Assembly: GCA_017934175.1 (NCBI GenBank) | Contig: JAGBKB010000072.1 | Span: 1-46,751 of the forward strand | Length of the DNA: 46,751 nt | Direction of reading: 5' to 3' | Source: Lachnospiraceae bacterium | GTDB taxonomy: Bacteria; Bacillota; Clostridia; Lachnospirales; Lachnospiraceae | Part shown: positions 8,599 to 16,516 of the stretch, piece after piece | Layout of the letters: every line of letters starts with the position of its first letter | How positions within the stretch are numbered: position 1 is the first letter of the stretch | Notes under the pieces: generated by a model | The model's database searches: none | Seen by the model: only the letters and a program-made list of their open reading frames with translations | What the model was told of the DNA's origin: nothing | Made by a program: the position numbers and the translations under genes

Positions 8599-8656
8599 TT
8601 AAGGGCACCTCGAAAAAGTATCAATTTTCAACTTTTTCGAGTTGAGATTCCCTTAA
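8599..8656. terminator. Long hairpin between the surface-protein gene and maf
   Basis: An 11-bp perfect stem (CTCGAAAAAGT / ACTTTTTCGAG) sits inside an outer TTAAGGG/CCCTTAA arm pair. It follows the stop of the surface gene on the minus strand and precedes maf. There is no strong T-run, so it may be a weak terminator or a small dispersed inverted repeat. A similar hairpin with a GCACCTTGAAAAA arm is at 40851-40903. Confidence 0.55.
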
Positions 8657-8667
8657 TATTTATTTTC

Positions 8668-10428
8668 TTAATTTGTAAATGGCACTATTATAAAGTTAGT
8701 TGGGAGTGAATGTTCACTAGGTGTTGCTTGTGAACCATTGTAATAAAAGTCTCCTGTCGCTGTTACACCTAAAACCCAATTAGTGAAAACAATACTTCCT
8801 GTATAATCCATTTTAATATAATTTAAATTGGTACAACCACAAAACATTTCTTGGAAAGCACTTCTGTTAAGGATTGATGTTACTCTAATATATGGTCCCT
8901 TCTCTAAACTCGTGCAATCACGGAACATACCTAAATATGCTTCTGGACCAATAGTAGTTGCAGGTAATTCTGGTGCCTCTTTCAAATTTGTACAACCAGC
9001 AAACATTTCTGCATATGCACCTTCACCTATTTTTTTCGCTGGAAGTTCTGGTGCTTTTGTCAAAGCAGAACAATACCCAAACATACCATAAAAGCCATTC
9101 ATAGGCACCTCATCAGCAAAATTTAATAAAGACATTATATTACCAGAGGCTTCTATAGAACCAGTCATATTAAAGAATAACAAATTATGCATATCATTTG
9201 AAAGAGTATCCGTTTTATTATATACATATATATATTCGCCAGCATTTAGCGTTATAGGTACATCCTTATTCCATTGTATAAATGTTAAACCATCTTTTGA
9301 ATAACCCATATCATAATCAAGTGTACTACTACCATAAGTATTAGTGTTAAACTTAACTGTTGAGCCATTTTGAGTTGAAGTGAATTTTAGATAGTCCCTT
9401 ATTTTATTTGAACCACCAGCAATTTCTTTCCTCTTCTCTTTTATCATGTCTTTAAGTTTTTGTGTAGGTTTTCCATCTTCATCCAAGTACTCTGGAACTT
9501 TTTTATACTTTTCAGTAAATCTATACTGCATATCATAGAAATCCATATTGCTATATATTCTTGATGTTGCATTTTTATCGAGTTCTGAAAGTTCATTTGT
9601 AAAACTCTTAACCCAAGAAGTCCACTCATCACGAACTATAAATGCAGCATTTTCTCTATCAGTTAAATCTCTTGAACCTTCAGGTGACCATGCAGCCTTA
9701 AGTGTTAGATTTCCTGTCCAAGTTTCATTTATAAAAGTTTGTAATAAATCACCTCCATTTATATACCAACCTTTAAGTTCATAGCCATCTTTTTTTATTT
9801 CATTTGTAGTTGGAAGTGTATTAACTACGCCTTCTTTATATTTATTTAATTCTTTCCACGTTACATTATCTTTAACCCAATCTCCACCGTCTAAATTATA
9901 AGTTACATTACTTTCATTTGCAGTAAAATATGGAGAAGTTAAATCTATATAAATTGCTGGTCGCACACCAACAAGTCCACTTGGGTCATATCCATTAAGT
10001 GAGCCAATCTCACCATTATAATTAACTATATCTGTATAAGTGGCACTCGCTGCAGACCTGAGCCACCACCAAACTCTACCATAAGATACACGAATGTATA
10101 AATTACCACGAGAAACATTTTTTGCATATAGTGTAGGTTTTATAAGTCTTACCATTTGATAAGTAAGAGTATTTGCTTCATTCTTTGACAATACGAAAAC
10201 ATTGTCTTCCGTATTCGCCGAACCCGATGTAACTAAAGTTTCTTTTTTTATAGCCGCCTTTTCACTTGCATCAAATGCTTTATTATAAAATTCACCATTC
10301 AACCAAGTTCTTAAATCACTAACATCCCAAGTTTTTTGCACAGTAGAATCATTAGTAAAACTCTTAAAATCAAGTACTTGTTCAGATACAAGAAGCGCCT
10401 TTGAGCCATCAGTTGATTTTTCTAGCAC
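8668..10428 (-). CDS. Phase-variable surface protein, main part (DUF6273-like, InlB-type and BspA-type repeats)
   Basis: This is the large 3' part of a secreted protein whose signal peptide lies in another frame at 10563-10775. The reading frame stays open upstream to the poly-G tract at 10575-10583; adding one G (ten in all) would join the parts into one protein of about 700 residues. Residue numbers are for this segment. At 1-170 is a DUF6273-like domain with the WWWLRSAAS and GLVGVRPAIYIDL motifs. At about 176-247 is an InlB/Flg_new-type repeat (GYELKGWYINGG...TLKAAW). Then comes a helical stretch, and from about 440 repeats of the form MF-x-CT-L-x-APELPA as in BspA-like surface proteins. 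The GTG at 10428 is probably an internal valine, not a true start. Confidence 0.8.
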   Translation of the reverse strand: MLEKSTDGSKALLVSEQVLDFKSFTNDSTVQKTWDVSDLRTWLNGEFYNKAFDASEKAAIKKETLVTSGSANTEDNVFVLSKNEANTLTYQMVRLIKPTLYAKNVSRGNLYIRVSYGRVWWWLRSAASATYTDIVNYNGEIGSLNGYDPSGLVGVRPAIYIDLTSPYFTANESNVTYNLDGGDWVKDNVTWKELNKYKEGVVNTLPTTNEIKKDGYELKGWYINGGDLLQTFINETWTGNLTLKAAWSPEGSRDLTDRENAAFIVRDEWTSWVKSFTNELSELDKNATSRIYSNMDFYDMQYRFTEKYKKVPEYLDEDGKPTQKLKDMIKEKRKEIAGGSNKIRDYLKFTSTQNGSTVKFNTNTYGSSTLDYDMGYSKDGLTFIQWNKDVPITLNAGEYIYVYNKTDTLSNDMHNLLFFNMTGSIEASGNIMSLLNFADEVPMNGFYGMFGYCSALTKAPELPAKKIGEGAYAEMFAGCTNLKEAPELPATTIGPEAYLGMFRDCTSLEKGPYIRVTSILNRSAFQEMFCGCTNLNYIKMDYTGSIVFTNWVLGVTATGDFYYNGSQATPSEHSLPTNFIIVPFTN

Positions 10429-10562
10429 TTCCCACTTAATTGGTTCAAGTACATTTGGGTCTTTTGTATTTTGTGGATATCTACCAAAGTAAACTTTGTC
10501 GCCTACATTATAAGTAGGAACTGCACCAAAAAGAGTGGCATCATTATCACTTACAACACTCT

Positions 10563-10775
10563 CTAAATCCGATACCCCCCCCCATTTTCATTTGCAGTTT
10601 GATTTTCTGTAGCATCATTTCCTTCATTATTCTCATTTGCTACTTGATTTTCTGTAGTGCTACTTGCTCCATTATTAATAGAAACATTGCTCGCCAAAAT
10701 GTTCATACTACCACTTGCCATAAGCATAGCCAAAACTAAAAATCCTGCTGATAATCTTTTCATAAAACTTTTCAT
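10563..10775 (-). CDS. Signal-peptide leader of the phase-variable surface protein (out of frame at nine Gs)
   Basis: The 70-codon ORF encodes a classic Sec signal peptide (MKSFMKRLSAGFLVLAMLMA, cleavage near NILA-SN) and a low-complexity linker with two near-repeats of ATENQ(T/V)ANEN. It then runs into GGG encoded by nine Gs and stops after YRI. With ten Gs the reading would continue as GGGVSDLESVVSDND and on into the DUF6273-like domain; with eight it would also stop early. This is the N-terminus of the gene at 8668-10428, not an independent protein. The OFF state is what this sequence shows; switching is inferred. Confidence 0.8.
   Translation of the reverse strand: MKSFMKRLSAGFLVLAMLMASGSMNILASNVSINNGASSTTENQVANENNEGNDATENQTANENGGGYRI
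10575..10583 (-). repeat. Poly-G tract (nine G on the coding strand), likely phase-variation switch
   Basis: Nine consecutive C on the plus strand, so G on the coding strand, in otherwise AT-rich DNA. The tract is located exactly where the signal-peptide frame and the surface-domain frame must be joined. Homopolymer slippage of this kind controls contingency genes in other bacteria. A sequencing or assembly length error in the tract is the main alternative. Confidence 0.85.
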
Positions 10776-10829
10776 AAATACTCTCTACTATATATTTATT
10801 TTCTCGTTCAAAAAATCAATCTTACAACA

Positions 10830-10859
10830 ATTATACAACAAAATAGCCTATTTTTTCAA
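10830..10859 (-). promoter_or_regulatory. Putative promoter of the surface-protein gene
   Basis: On the minus strand TTGAAA (10854-10859), an 18-bp spacer and TATAAT (10830-10835) lie about 55 bp upstream of the ATG at 10775. The -35 box overlaps the terminator hairpin of the preceding symporter gene. Confidence 0.5.
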
Positions 10860-10870
10860 CTAAATAGGCT
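10844..10870 (-). terminator. Terminator-like hairpin after the symporter gene
   Basis: AGCCTATTT and AAATAGGCT form a 9-bp stem with a short loop, about 40 bp past the symporter stop, followed by ATTTTGTTG on the minus strand. It separates the symporter from the surface-protein promoter. Confidence 0.6.
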
Positions 10871-10909
10871 AAAATGTATTAAAAAACTCTTAATTATGTT
10901 ATTTTTACT

Positions 10910-12703
10910 TTATTGCTGATATGATGTCATTGGCTTCACATCTTTTCCGCTCTTTCTTTCATAATAGTTGTTTATTATCTGTATTGCCTTATTTGACAAT
11001 ATCAGAAGTCCTATGAGGTTTGGAAGCATCATGAGACCGTTGAATGTATCGGCTATGTCCCATACAAGATTTAAACTCATAGTAGCGCCTGCAACTATAA
11101 ATGCAACATATAAAACTTTATAAATTGTAATAGATGACTTTCCAAATAAATACTCTGTCGCCTTTGAACCATAGTATGCCCACCCAATAATTGTTGAAAA
11201 TGCAAAGAGTGTAACTGCTATAGCCAAAATCTTTCCTGCCACATGAGATAACTTATCAGTTATGGCAAGCGCAACTATAGACACTCCATTTACAGTTTCA
11301 ACGTGTAAAGATTTTATAAATGTATTTTCATCAAGCGCTCTTTTCTTATCCCCTATCTTACTTGCATTGGCTTTTATTCTTACGATATTTCCAAAGAAAT
11401 AAGAATTGTCATTGATTTCTTTATCAGTTAATTCTTCTACAAAATAAGTTTTTCCATATGCCTTTATCTCTATGTAATTTTTACCATCTTGAGGTTTTTC
11501 TCTATAAACTTTTGCATTGTTATTTGAATCAGTTTTTATAGGCATCTTATATGTATCTACATCTATGAGTTTTACTTTGCCTTCGCTATCTTTAAGCGAC
11601 TCATTTATACATACTATCTGTTCATCATATGTTATGTTGCTTAATGCCTCATTTAACGAAGGAACTTTTATGTCTGCTGATAAAATTATCAATGCAGTAA
11701 ATGAACATACTATTATAGTGTCAACAAATACTTCAAATATTCCCCAAAGACCTTGCTTGACAGGTTCTTTCTCATTTGAAGCAGAGTGTGCTATAGTACT
11801 TGAACCCATTCCTGCCTCATTTGAAAATGCTCCTCTCTTCAATCCAAATGTTGCAGCCCTTCTAATCACTGTTCCTAATATTCCTCCTGCTACTGCTTTC
11901 AAACTAAATGCAGATGTAAATATTTCTACAAAAACTCTTGGAATATTTTTTATATTGAGACATACTACTATTAAACCTATAAGAATATATGATATCGCCA
12001 TAAATGGAACAAGTTTTTCCGTAACCTGTCCTATCCTTTTAGTTCCGCCAAATATAATTAATGCAGTAACTACGGCAAAGAATATTCCTACTGCAAGAGT
12101 TGGCACACCAAAATTATCATTAATTGCTTCTGCAATAGAGTTTATCTGAGCCATATTTCCCATACCATATGTTGCAACTATAGTTACAAGTGTAAAAAAT
12201 ATAGCAAGCACCTTTCCAATTTTTTTAAGCCCCATCTCTTTTGATATACCATTTTCAAAATAGTACATAGGTCCGCCACTATAGCCTGTCTTTTCATCAT
12301 AATTTCTATAATAAAGTCCTAAAGCAATTTCAATCAAATGAGTAGCCATTCCTAAAATAGAACAAGTCCACATCCAAAAAACTGCACCAGGTCCACCAAG
12401 AACTATTGCAGTTGCTACACCAGCAATATTTCCTGTCCCGATAGTTCCTGCAAGCGCAGTAGAAAGTGCTTGAAACTGTGACAGTGCGTTGTTGTCACCT
12501 TTTTCTTTATCTTTACCTCTACTTATAATTCCTTTTATCGTATGTTCATACACTTCTTTAGAGTGAGTAATCTGAAAAAACTTTGTCCTTACTGAAAAGT
12601 ATATACCAGTTCCAATGATTAGACATATCATTGGTATTCCCCACACTAAATCATTTAATATCCCATTATATCGTGAGATAACATTTACTAAATTTGTCAA
12701 CAT
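10910..12703 (-). CDS. Alanine/glycine:cation symporter family protein with a large internal insert
   Basis: This AGCS-family integral membrane transporter takes up alanine or glycine, usually with sodium. It shows the family landmarks FQALSTALAGTIGTGNIAGVATAI (around residues 77-100), GPGAVFWMW, SGGPMYYFENG, and AFSNEAGMGSSTIAHSAS (about 290-307). It is about 597 residues where 450-500 is usual. The extra length is a hydrophilic block of roughly 120 residues (about 345-470) between two membrane segments; FAFSTIIGWAYYGSKATEYLFG after it is normal. The insert is Lys/Asp/Asn-rich, resembles neither repeat nor transporter, and by position would form an exposed loop domain. It is followed by a terminator, and the MATE exporter lies upstream. 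Confidence 0.9.
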   Translation of the reverse strand: MLTNLVNVISRYNGILNDLVWGIPMICLIIGTGIYFSVRTKFFQITHSKEVYEHTIKGIISRGKDKEKGDNNALSQFQALSTALAGTIGTGNIAGVATAIVLGGPGAVFWMWTCSILGMATHLIEIALGLYYRNYDEKTGYSGGPMYYFENGISKEMGLKKIGKVLAIFFTLVTIVATYGMGNMAQINSIAEAINDNFGVPTLAVGIFFAVVTALIIFGGTKRIGQVTEKLVPFMAISYILIGLIVVCLNIKNIPRVFVEIFTSAFSLKAVAGGILGTVIRRAATFGLKRGAFSNEAGMGSSTIAHSASNEKEPVKQGLWGIFEVFVDTIIVCSFTALIILSADIKVPSLNEALSNITYDEQIVCINESLKDSEGKVKLIDVDTYKMPIKTDSNNNAKVYREKPQDGKNYIEIKAYGKTYFVEELTDKEINDNSYFFGNIVRIKANASKIGDKKRALDENTFIKSLHVETVNGVSIVALAITDKLSHVAGKILAIAVTLFAFSTIIGWAYYGSKATEYLFGKSSITIYKVLYVAFIVAGATMSLNLVWDIADTFNGLMMLPNLIGLLILSNKAIQIINNYYERKSGKDVKPMTSYQQ

Positions 12704-12743
12704 ATAGTTTCTCCTACTTCAAAGTTTTATAAAAAGTTTTTGC

Positions 12744-14093
12744 TTACGCTACATTTATTTCGTTATTTTCTTTCCATTTGCCGCTGAAATAATATGTCCA
12801 TATAATTAAAAATCCTGCGCCAAACCCAAAAATTCCATTCCACCAAATTATGCTCTCTCCTAAAAATGGCGAGTATCTAAATATATATGTAGATAAAACT
12901 CTAAGACTAAGCGCCACTATCGCTACAAACATTGGCACTGCACTGTGATTTGCTCCTTGGAAGAAGCCAAACATTGGGAAATACATTGAAAGCACCAAGT
13001 TGATTATGGCTATCGCATGCAAATGTTGTATGCATAACATAGTTGCTTCATTACTTAGTCCAAATAGTGCAATTATATCTGTAGCAAATGTGTAAACTAA
13101 AAAAGAAATTACAACTGTTACTATAAGTGAGATAATCATTGTCTGCTTTACACCGAGACTAACTCTGTCATATTTTTTTGCACCTATGTTTTGCGCAGTA
13201 TAAGTTGCAAGCGTAGTTTGAAATGTGTGCCCAGGTAAGTTTAGATACATTTCAACTCTCTGTCCAACTGTAAATGATGCTGTCATAATTTTGCCAAATC
13301 CATTTACTGCTCTCTGTATGAGAGTTAGACCAAGAGACACTATGATAAGTTGCATAGAAATCGGTAACCCAATTCTCACAGTTTCTTTTATCAATCTATT
13401 GTTCCAGACATATTCACTTAACTTAAATCTGAAAATTGCATATCTTTTTCTCATATAGATATATGCTGCTACAAATGATACCGCCTGTGATATGTCTGTT
13501 GCTATCGCAGCACCTGCAACTCCCATCTTAAAATATGCTACAAATAACACATCAAGAATTATATTTAGCACTGATGCTATAAGTAAAAAGTATAGTGTCG
13601 CAGCACTATCTCCCACTGCTCTTAAAATTGCAGAAAAAATATTATAGCCGTATTGAAATATAAGTCCGAGCGAATAGATAACAAAATATTCTATCGCCAA
13701 ATCTAAAAAACTATCTGGCACATTTATAAAATATTTTAATGCAGGTCTTGCAACAAATGCACCTATAATTCCTATTATAACTCCAAGTGTAAGCAAAAAT
13801 AAAATTCCTGTCGCAGCATTTTCTCTCACACCTTTTTCATTTTTTGCTCCGTAGTGCTGTGCTACGACAACTCCATTTCCAGCCGAAAAACCTGTCGCAA
13901 TAGCAAGAAACATAAATACAAAACTTGAAGTAGTTCCCACTGCTGCAAGTGCTTCTTCACTTGTAAAGTTTCCCACTACAATAGTATCAACAGTGTTGTA
14001 TAACTGCTGAAGTAATAATCCCATAAAAACTGGAAATGCAAATCTTATTATGTGCTTCCAAGGAGCACCTTCTGTCATTGATTTAGTATTCAT
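12744..14093 (-). CDS. MATE-family efflux transporter
   Basis: The product is a twelve-helix multidrug and toxin extrusion family protein that exports cationic compounds using a sodium or proton gradient. Typical parts are TEGAPWKHIIRFAFPVFMGLLLQQLYNTVDTIVVGNF at the N-terminus and the internal repeat of two six-helix halves. I chose the ATG at 14093 (protein MNTKSMTEG) because GGAG lies six bases before it; an in-frame ATG at 14108 would add five residues with no better signal. A fragment encoding a nearly identical N-terminus, from a second MATE gene, is preserved at 15119-15166. Confidence 0.9.
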   Translation of the reverse strand: MNTKSMTEGAPWKHIIRFAFPVFMGLLLQQLYNTVDTIVVGNFTSEEALAAVGTTSSFVFMFLAIATGFSAGNGVVVAQHYGAKNEKGVRENAATGILFLLTLGVIIGIIGAFVARPALKYFINVPDSFLDLAIEYFVIYSLGLIFQYGYNIFSAILRAVGDSAATLYFLLIASVLNIILDVLFVAYFKMGVAGAAIATDISQAVSFVAAYIYMRKRYAIFRFKLSEYVWNNRLIKETVRIGLPISMQLIIVSLGLTLIQRAVNGFGKIMTASFTVGQRVEMYLNLPGHTFQTTLATYTAQNIGAKKYDRVSLGVKQTMIISLIVTVVISFLVYTFATDIIALFGLSNEATMLCIQHLHAIAIINLVLSMYFPMFGFFQGANHSAVPMFVAIVALSLRVLSTYIFRYSPFLGESIIWWNGIFGFGAGFLIIWTYYFSGKWKENNEINVA

Positions 14094-14145
14094 AAATCTC
14101 CATTTCATAATTTTTTTACAGCATCAAATATTTTACCACAAAAAA

Positions 14146-14165
14146 AAGACAGTCGCAACTGCCTT
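14146..14165 (-). terminator. Rho-independent terminator after the JAB-like cassette
   Basis: AAGGCAGT and ACTGTCTT pair (one G-U) around a TGCG loop and are followed on the minus strand by a run of T. It lies about 50 bp past the stop of the gene at 14217 and so isolates the cassette from the MATE gene. Confidence 0.8.
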
Positions 14166-14216
14166 TTTAAATCATAAAATTATGTTTTTTTTAATTTAAC
14201 TGTAAATTTTTATTGT

Positions 14217-14408
14217 CTAAGCACTTCTCCAAGGTAATGATTTCCCTGCATCTAAATAAATCTTTTCAACTATTGGTTGTAGTTCTCTACTTAATCTTTT
14301 ACTGTCAGCACGATCTTTTTCTAAATGCTCAATACTTCTCTTAATACTATTAATAATATCATTTTTCCCATTTTCATCAATTACAACATCTCTTCCCAAC
14401 TCATTCAT
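14217..14408 (-). CDS. Small hypothetical protein, second gene of the JAB-like cassette
   Basis: This 63-residue charged protein is not recognised. I start it at the ATG at 14408 (MNELGRDVV) because GGGAGG sits six bases before it and the upstream gene stops at 14410, a normal operon junction; an upstream in-frame start would overlap that gene by 38 bp. It is predicted helical in the middle (SIKRSIEHLEKDRADSKRL). Its position directly after a JAB-like gene, under one promoter and before a terminator, suggests the two proteins act together, for example as an effector and its partner, but nothing proves that. Confidence 0.6.
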   Translation of the reverse strand: MNELGRDVVIDENGKNDIINSIKRSIEHLEKDRADSKRLSRELQPIVEKIYLDAGKSLPWRSA

Positions 14409-14409
14409 A

Positions 14410-15036
14410 CTATACCTCCCTAAAAAACTTAATTCCAAATCTTTCACAATTGTTTAATAAATCTACTAAGAAAACATCATTATCTACTGGGACATTATTA
14501 TACGAACTAATTATCTCTTTAGATATTTCTAAATACTTATTTCTATCAAAGTTATCCTTAACAATATAAGAAATATTTCCAGCATTTGTCACAGCTACAA
14601 TTATATAAATATTTGGTTCAGAACATAATGTTGATAAATCCAACAATGATATAATTCTATTCTTAGGATGATTATGGGATATAATCACAACACTTTTTGT
14701 TTCATAATTTAGTAAATGTGCTATATCTGAATTTTTATTCAAAATAATCTTATCAGTATTGGTCTCTCCAGTTGCTTTTAGCAGCCACTCTCCATTTTGG
14801 TTTTTAAAGCCATTTAAGTCATACACAAGTGCTACTTCCCTATCTATATTATCATTACGAATTTCTTCTAGGGTTTTTTTTACTATAATATTTAATCCTT
14901 CTGATTGCTCTTTTGTTAATCCATAATAATTTATTTTAGGTATTTTATTTATTATATCATCAGTAATTTCCCAAGGTTTATATACTCTTGGTGACATTAC
15001 TATATCATTTTCAGTTATTTTTTTATTCTCTAACAT
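14410..15036 (-). CDS. JAB/RadC-like putative metal-dependent protein
   Basis: The 208-residue protein has HNHPKNRIISLLD at residues 121-133 after a strand VVIIS. This resembles the JAMM metal site H-x-H-x(7)-S-x(2)-D of RadC and other JAB peptidases, but the spacing from the second His to the Ser is one residue short, so metal binding or activity is uncertain. An upstream acidic region (VALVYDLNGF, about 68-77) may supply other ligands. It is not full-length RadC, as no helix-hairpin-helix region is present. A good promoter (15066-15094) serves it and the small gene at 14217. The cassette sits between a MATE gene and a fragment of another MATE gene, suggesting insertion. Confidence 0.55.
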   Translation of the reverse strand: MLENKKITENDIVMSPRVYKPWEITDDIINKIPKINYYGLTKEQSEGLNIIVKKTLEEIRNDNIDREVALVYDLNGFKNQNGEWLLKATGETNTDKIILNKNSDIAHLLNYETKSVVIISHNHPKNRIISLLDLSTLCSEPNIYIIVAVTNAGNISYIVKDNFDRNKYLEISKEIISSYNNVPVDNDVFLVDLLNNCERFGIKFFREV

Positions 15037-15065
15037 ATTAATAATTTCGCTTTAAATTATTGTTT

Positions 15066-15094
15066 ATTATACCACATCTCTTATCAAACTGCAA
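15066..15094 (-). promoter_or_regulatory. Promoter of the JAB-like cassette
   Basis: Minus-strand TTGCAG (15089-15094), 17-bp spacer with TGTGG before the -10, and TATAAT (15066-15071), about 30 bp upstream of the ATG at 15036. It lies between the MATE fragment and the cassette. Confidence 0.7.
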
Positions 15095-15118
15095 TTTAAA
15101 ATAATAGCATCATTTCTA

Positions 15119-15166
15119 TTAAATCAGCTTCCAAGGTGCCCCCTCGGTCATTGAGCTAGTATTCAT
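15119..15166 (-). pseudogene. 5' fragment of a second MATE transporter gene
   Basis: With its own GAGG-type ribosome binding site, the ATG at 15166 opens a frame reading MNTSSMTEGAPWKLI followed by a stop. This matches MNTKSMTEGAPWKHI, the start of the intact MATE gene at 14093, in 12 of 15 residues, with different codons. No further MATE sequence follows before the promoter of the JAB-like gene. It is best read as the stump left when a MATE paralogue was deleted or interrupted. Confidence 0.75.
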
Positions 15167-15248
15167 ACTCTTTACCTCTCTAATCAATACATTAAGTCCA
15201 CTAACATGGGAAAAAGTTATTGCTTTTTTGGGAGAATATAGTTCAGTC

Positions 15249-16502
15249 TTATAAAACCATTCTTTTAGGAAATGGATTATTTCTTAGATATCCCCACATT
15301 TTATCTATGTATGCTAATGTATAATAATTTTCATAGTAATGATAATAAAAACATCCTTTTAAACTTAATTGATATGTATCATTCTTTTCAATAATAAATC
15401 CTAACTTTTTTGCTAGTTTCATTTCAATGCCATACATCTTTTCTAAAGAAATACCAAAAAACTCCTTAAAATTTTTTTTGCTAATAACAGTACTATATGC
15501 AGTCCAAAATAAATAATAAATCATTCTTTGCCTAATTGAAAATCTTATTGTTAATGCTGTAGCTAAAATATTATTATCTATCCGATTACAATACTCCTCT
15601 ACAGAAAAAGTATTAATCTTGAACTGATCCCTTAAAAGAGTTGTGGCAGAGCAGCCAAAACCCAAAAAGTTGTCACGTGTCATAGAAGAGTATTTTGCTT
15701 TTTTATTATTTGTAAAAGTCCATATAGAATTACGAACATACCCTTTATTTAAACAATAGTTTGAAATTCTATCAAGCAATATCTTTTTTTCATTGTTATT
15801 CATTACCGGAATATTACTATTTAAAAAGCTAAAATTTATAAATGGATATATTGCAATATGGTTTGCACCAGCATTAAATGCATCATCAATGTCTTTTTTT
15901 AAATCTTCATATTTTTGCGAAGGCAATGCAAATATTAAATCTATGGAAATAGTCTCAAAATAAAACTTGTTCAACATTGACTTTAAATATTGAATGTCAA
16001 CAGCTTCTCTTCCTAATATACTCTGAAATTTTTTTTGAAACGATTGTATTCCTATACTAATTTTTGTAACTCCTATTTTTTGAAGTTCTTGAAGCACATC
16101 AATTCTTACATCATTCGGATGCAACTCAACGCCTATACCTTCTGTGATAATGAAATGTTCCTTTACAGCATCTATTATTTTATAAAGAGAATTTATTGCA
16201 AGGGCTGGAGTTCCACCACCAAAATACAAGCTTGTAACTACTTTTTTTCCAACATGCATGCTTCCCACTAAATGAATCTCTTTTATCAGTGATTCAATAT
16301 ATTTATTACATTTTTCTACTTCATATATTTCTTTACAGTATGGGCAAAATGAACATATACTTTTACAAAACGGAATATGTATATACAATCCAAGTTTATC
16401 TAGTTCACCAAAATCTAAAAAATTATCATTTTCATTTGTAAAAGTCCATGGCTTAAATGACCTTGTTAGCCACATTCTTGTTATTGTAGTTAGGTAGCTC
16501 AT
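15249..16502 (-). CDS. Radical SAM protein, HemW/HemN-like
   Basis: The 417-residue protein has the radical SAM cluster motif C46-x3-C50-x2-C53, then C56, in the HemN/HemW-type context LYIHIPFCKSICSFCPYC. Other family marks are TSLYFGGGTPA (about 112-122), ELHPNDV, and GVTKISIGIQSFQ (about 153-165). HemN makes protoporphyrinogen, HemW is a heme chaperone, and related enzymes (ChuW/HutW) open heme anaerobically; I cannot place this one in any of these. It is the last gene of the Tat operon, 14 bp after another radical SAM gene, with no heme genes nearby. This context suggests a specialised role rather than housekeeping HemW. Confidence 0.8.
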   Translation of the reverse strand: MSYLTTITRMWLTRSFKPWTFTNENDNFLDFGELDKLGLYIHIPFCKSICSFCPYCKEIYEVEKCNKYIESLIKEIHLVGSMHVGKKVVTSLYFGGGTPALAINSLYKIIDAVKEHFIITEGIGVELHPNDVRIDVLQELQKIGVTKISIGIQSFQKKFQSILGREAVDIQYLKSMLNKFYFETISIDLIFALPSQKYEDLKKDIDDAFNAGANHIAIYPFINFSFLNSNIPVMNNNEKKILLDRISNYCLNKGYVRNSIWTFTNNKKAKYSSMTRDNFLGFGCSATTLLRDQFKINTFSVEEYCNRIDNNILATALTIRFSIRQRMIYYLFWTAYSTVISKKNFKEFFGISLEKMYGIEMKLAKKLGFIIEKNDTYQLSLKGCFYYHYYENYYTLAYIDKMWGYLRNNPFPKRMVL

Positions 16503-16516
16503 ATTTTCTCCATATT

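Noticed and set aside
9444-9632. Minus-strand 62-codon ORF in another frame of the surface-protein gene
   Set aside because: It overlaps a continuous and domain-bearing frame and shows no independent signals.
11517-12149. Plus-strand ORF of 210 codons
   Set aside because: It lies wholly inside the symporter gene on the opposite strand, whose family motifs are unmistakable; the antisense frame has no recognisable domain.
15249-16502. Assignment as housekeeping hemW or hemN
   Set aside because: Cluster motif fits the superfamily but the operon context and divergent C-terminus do not support a specific heme function.
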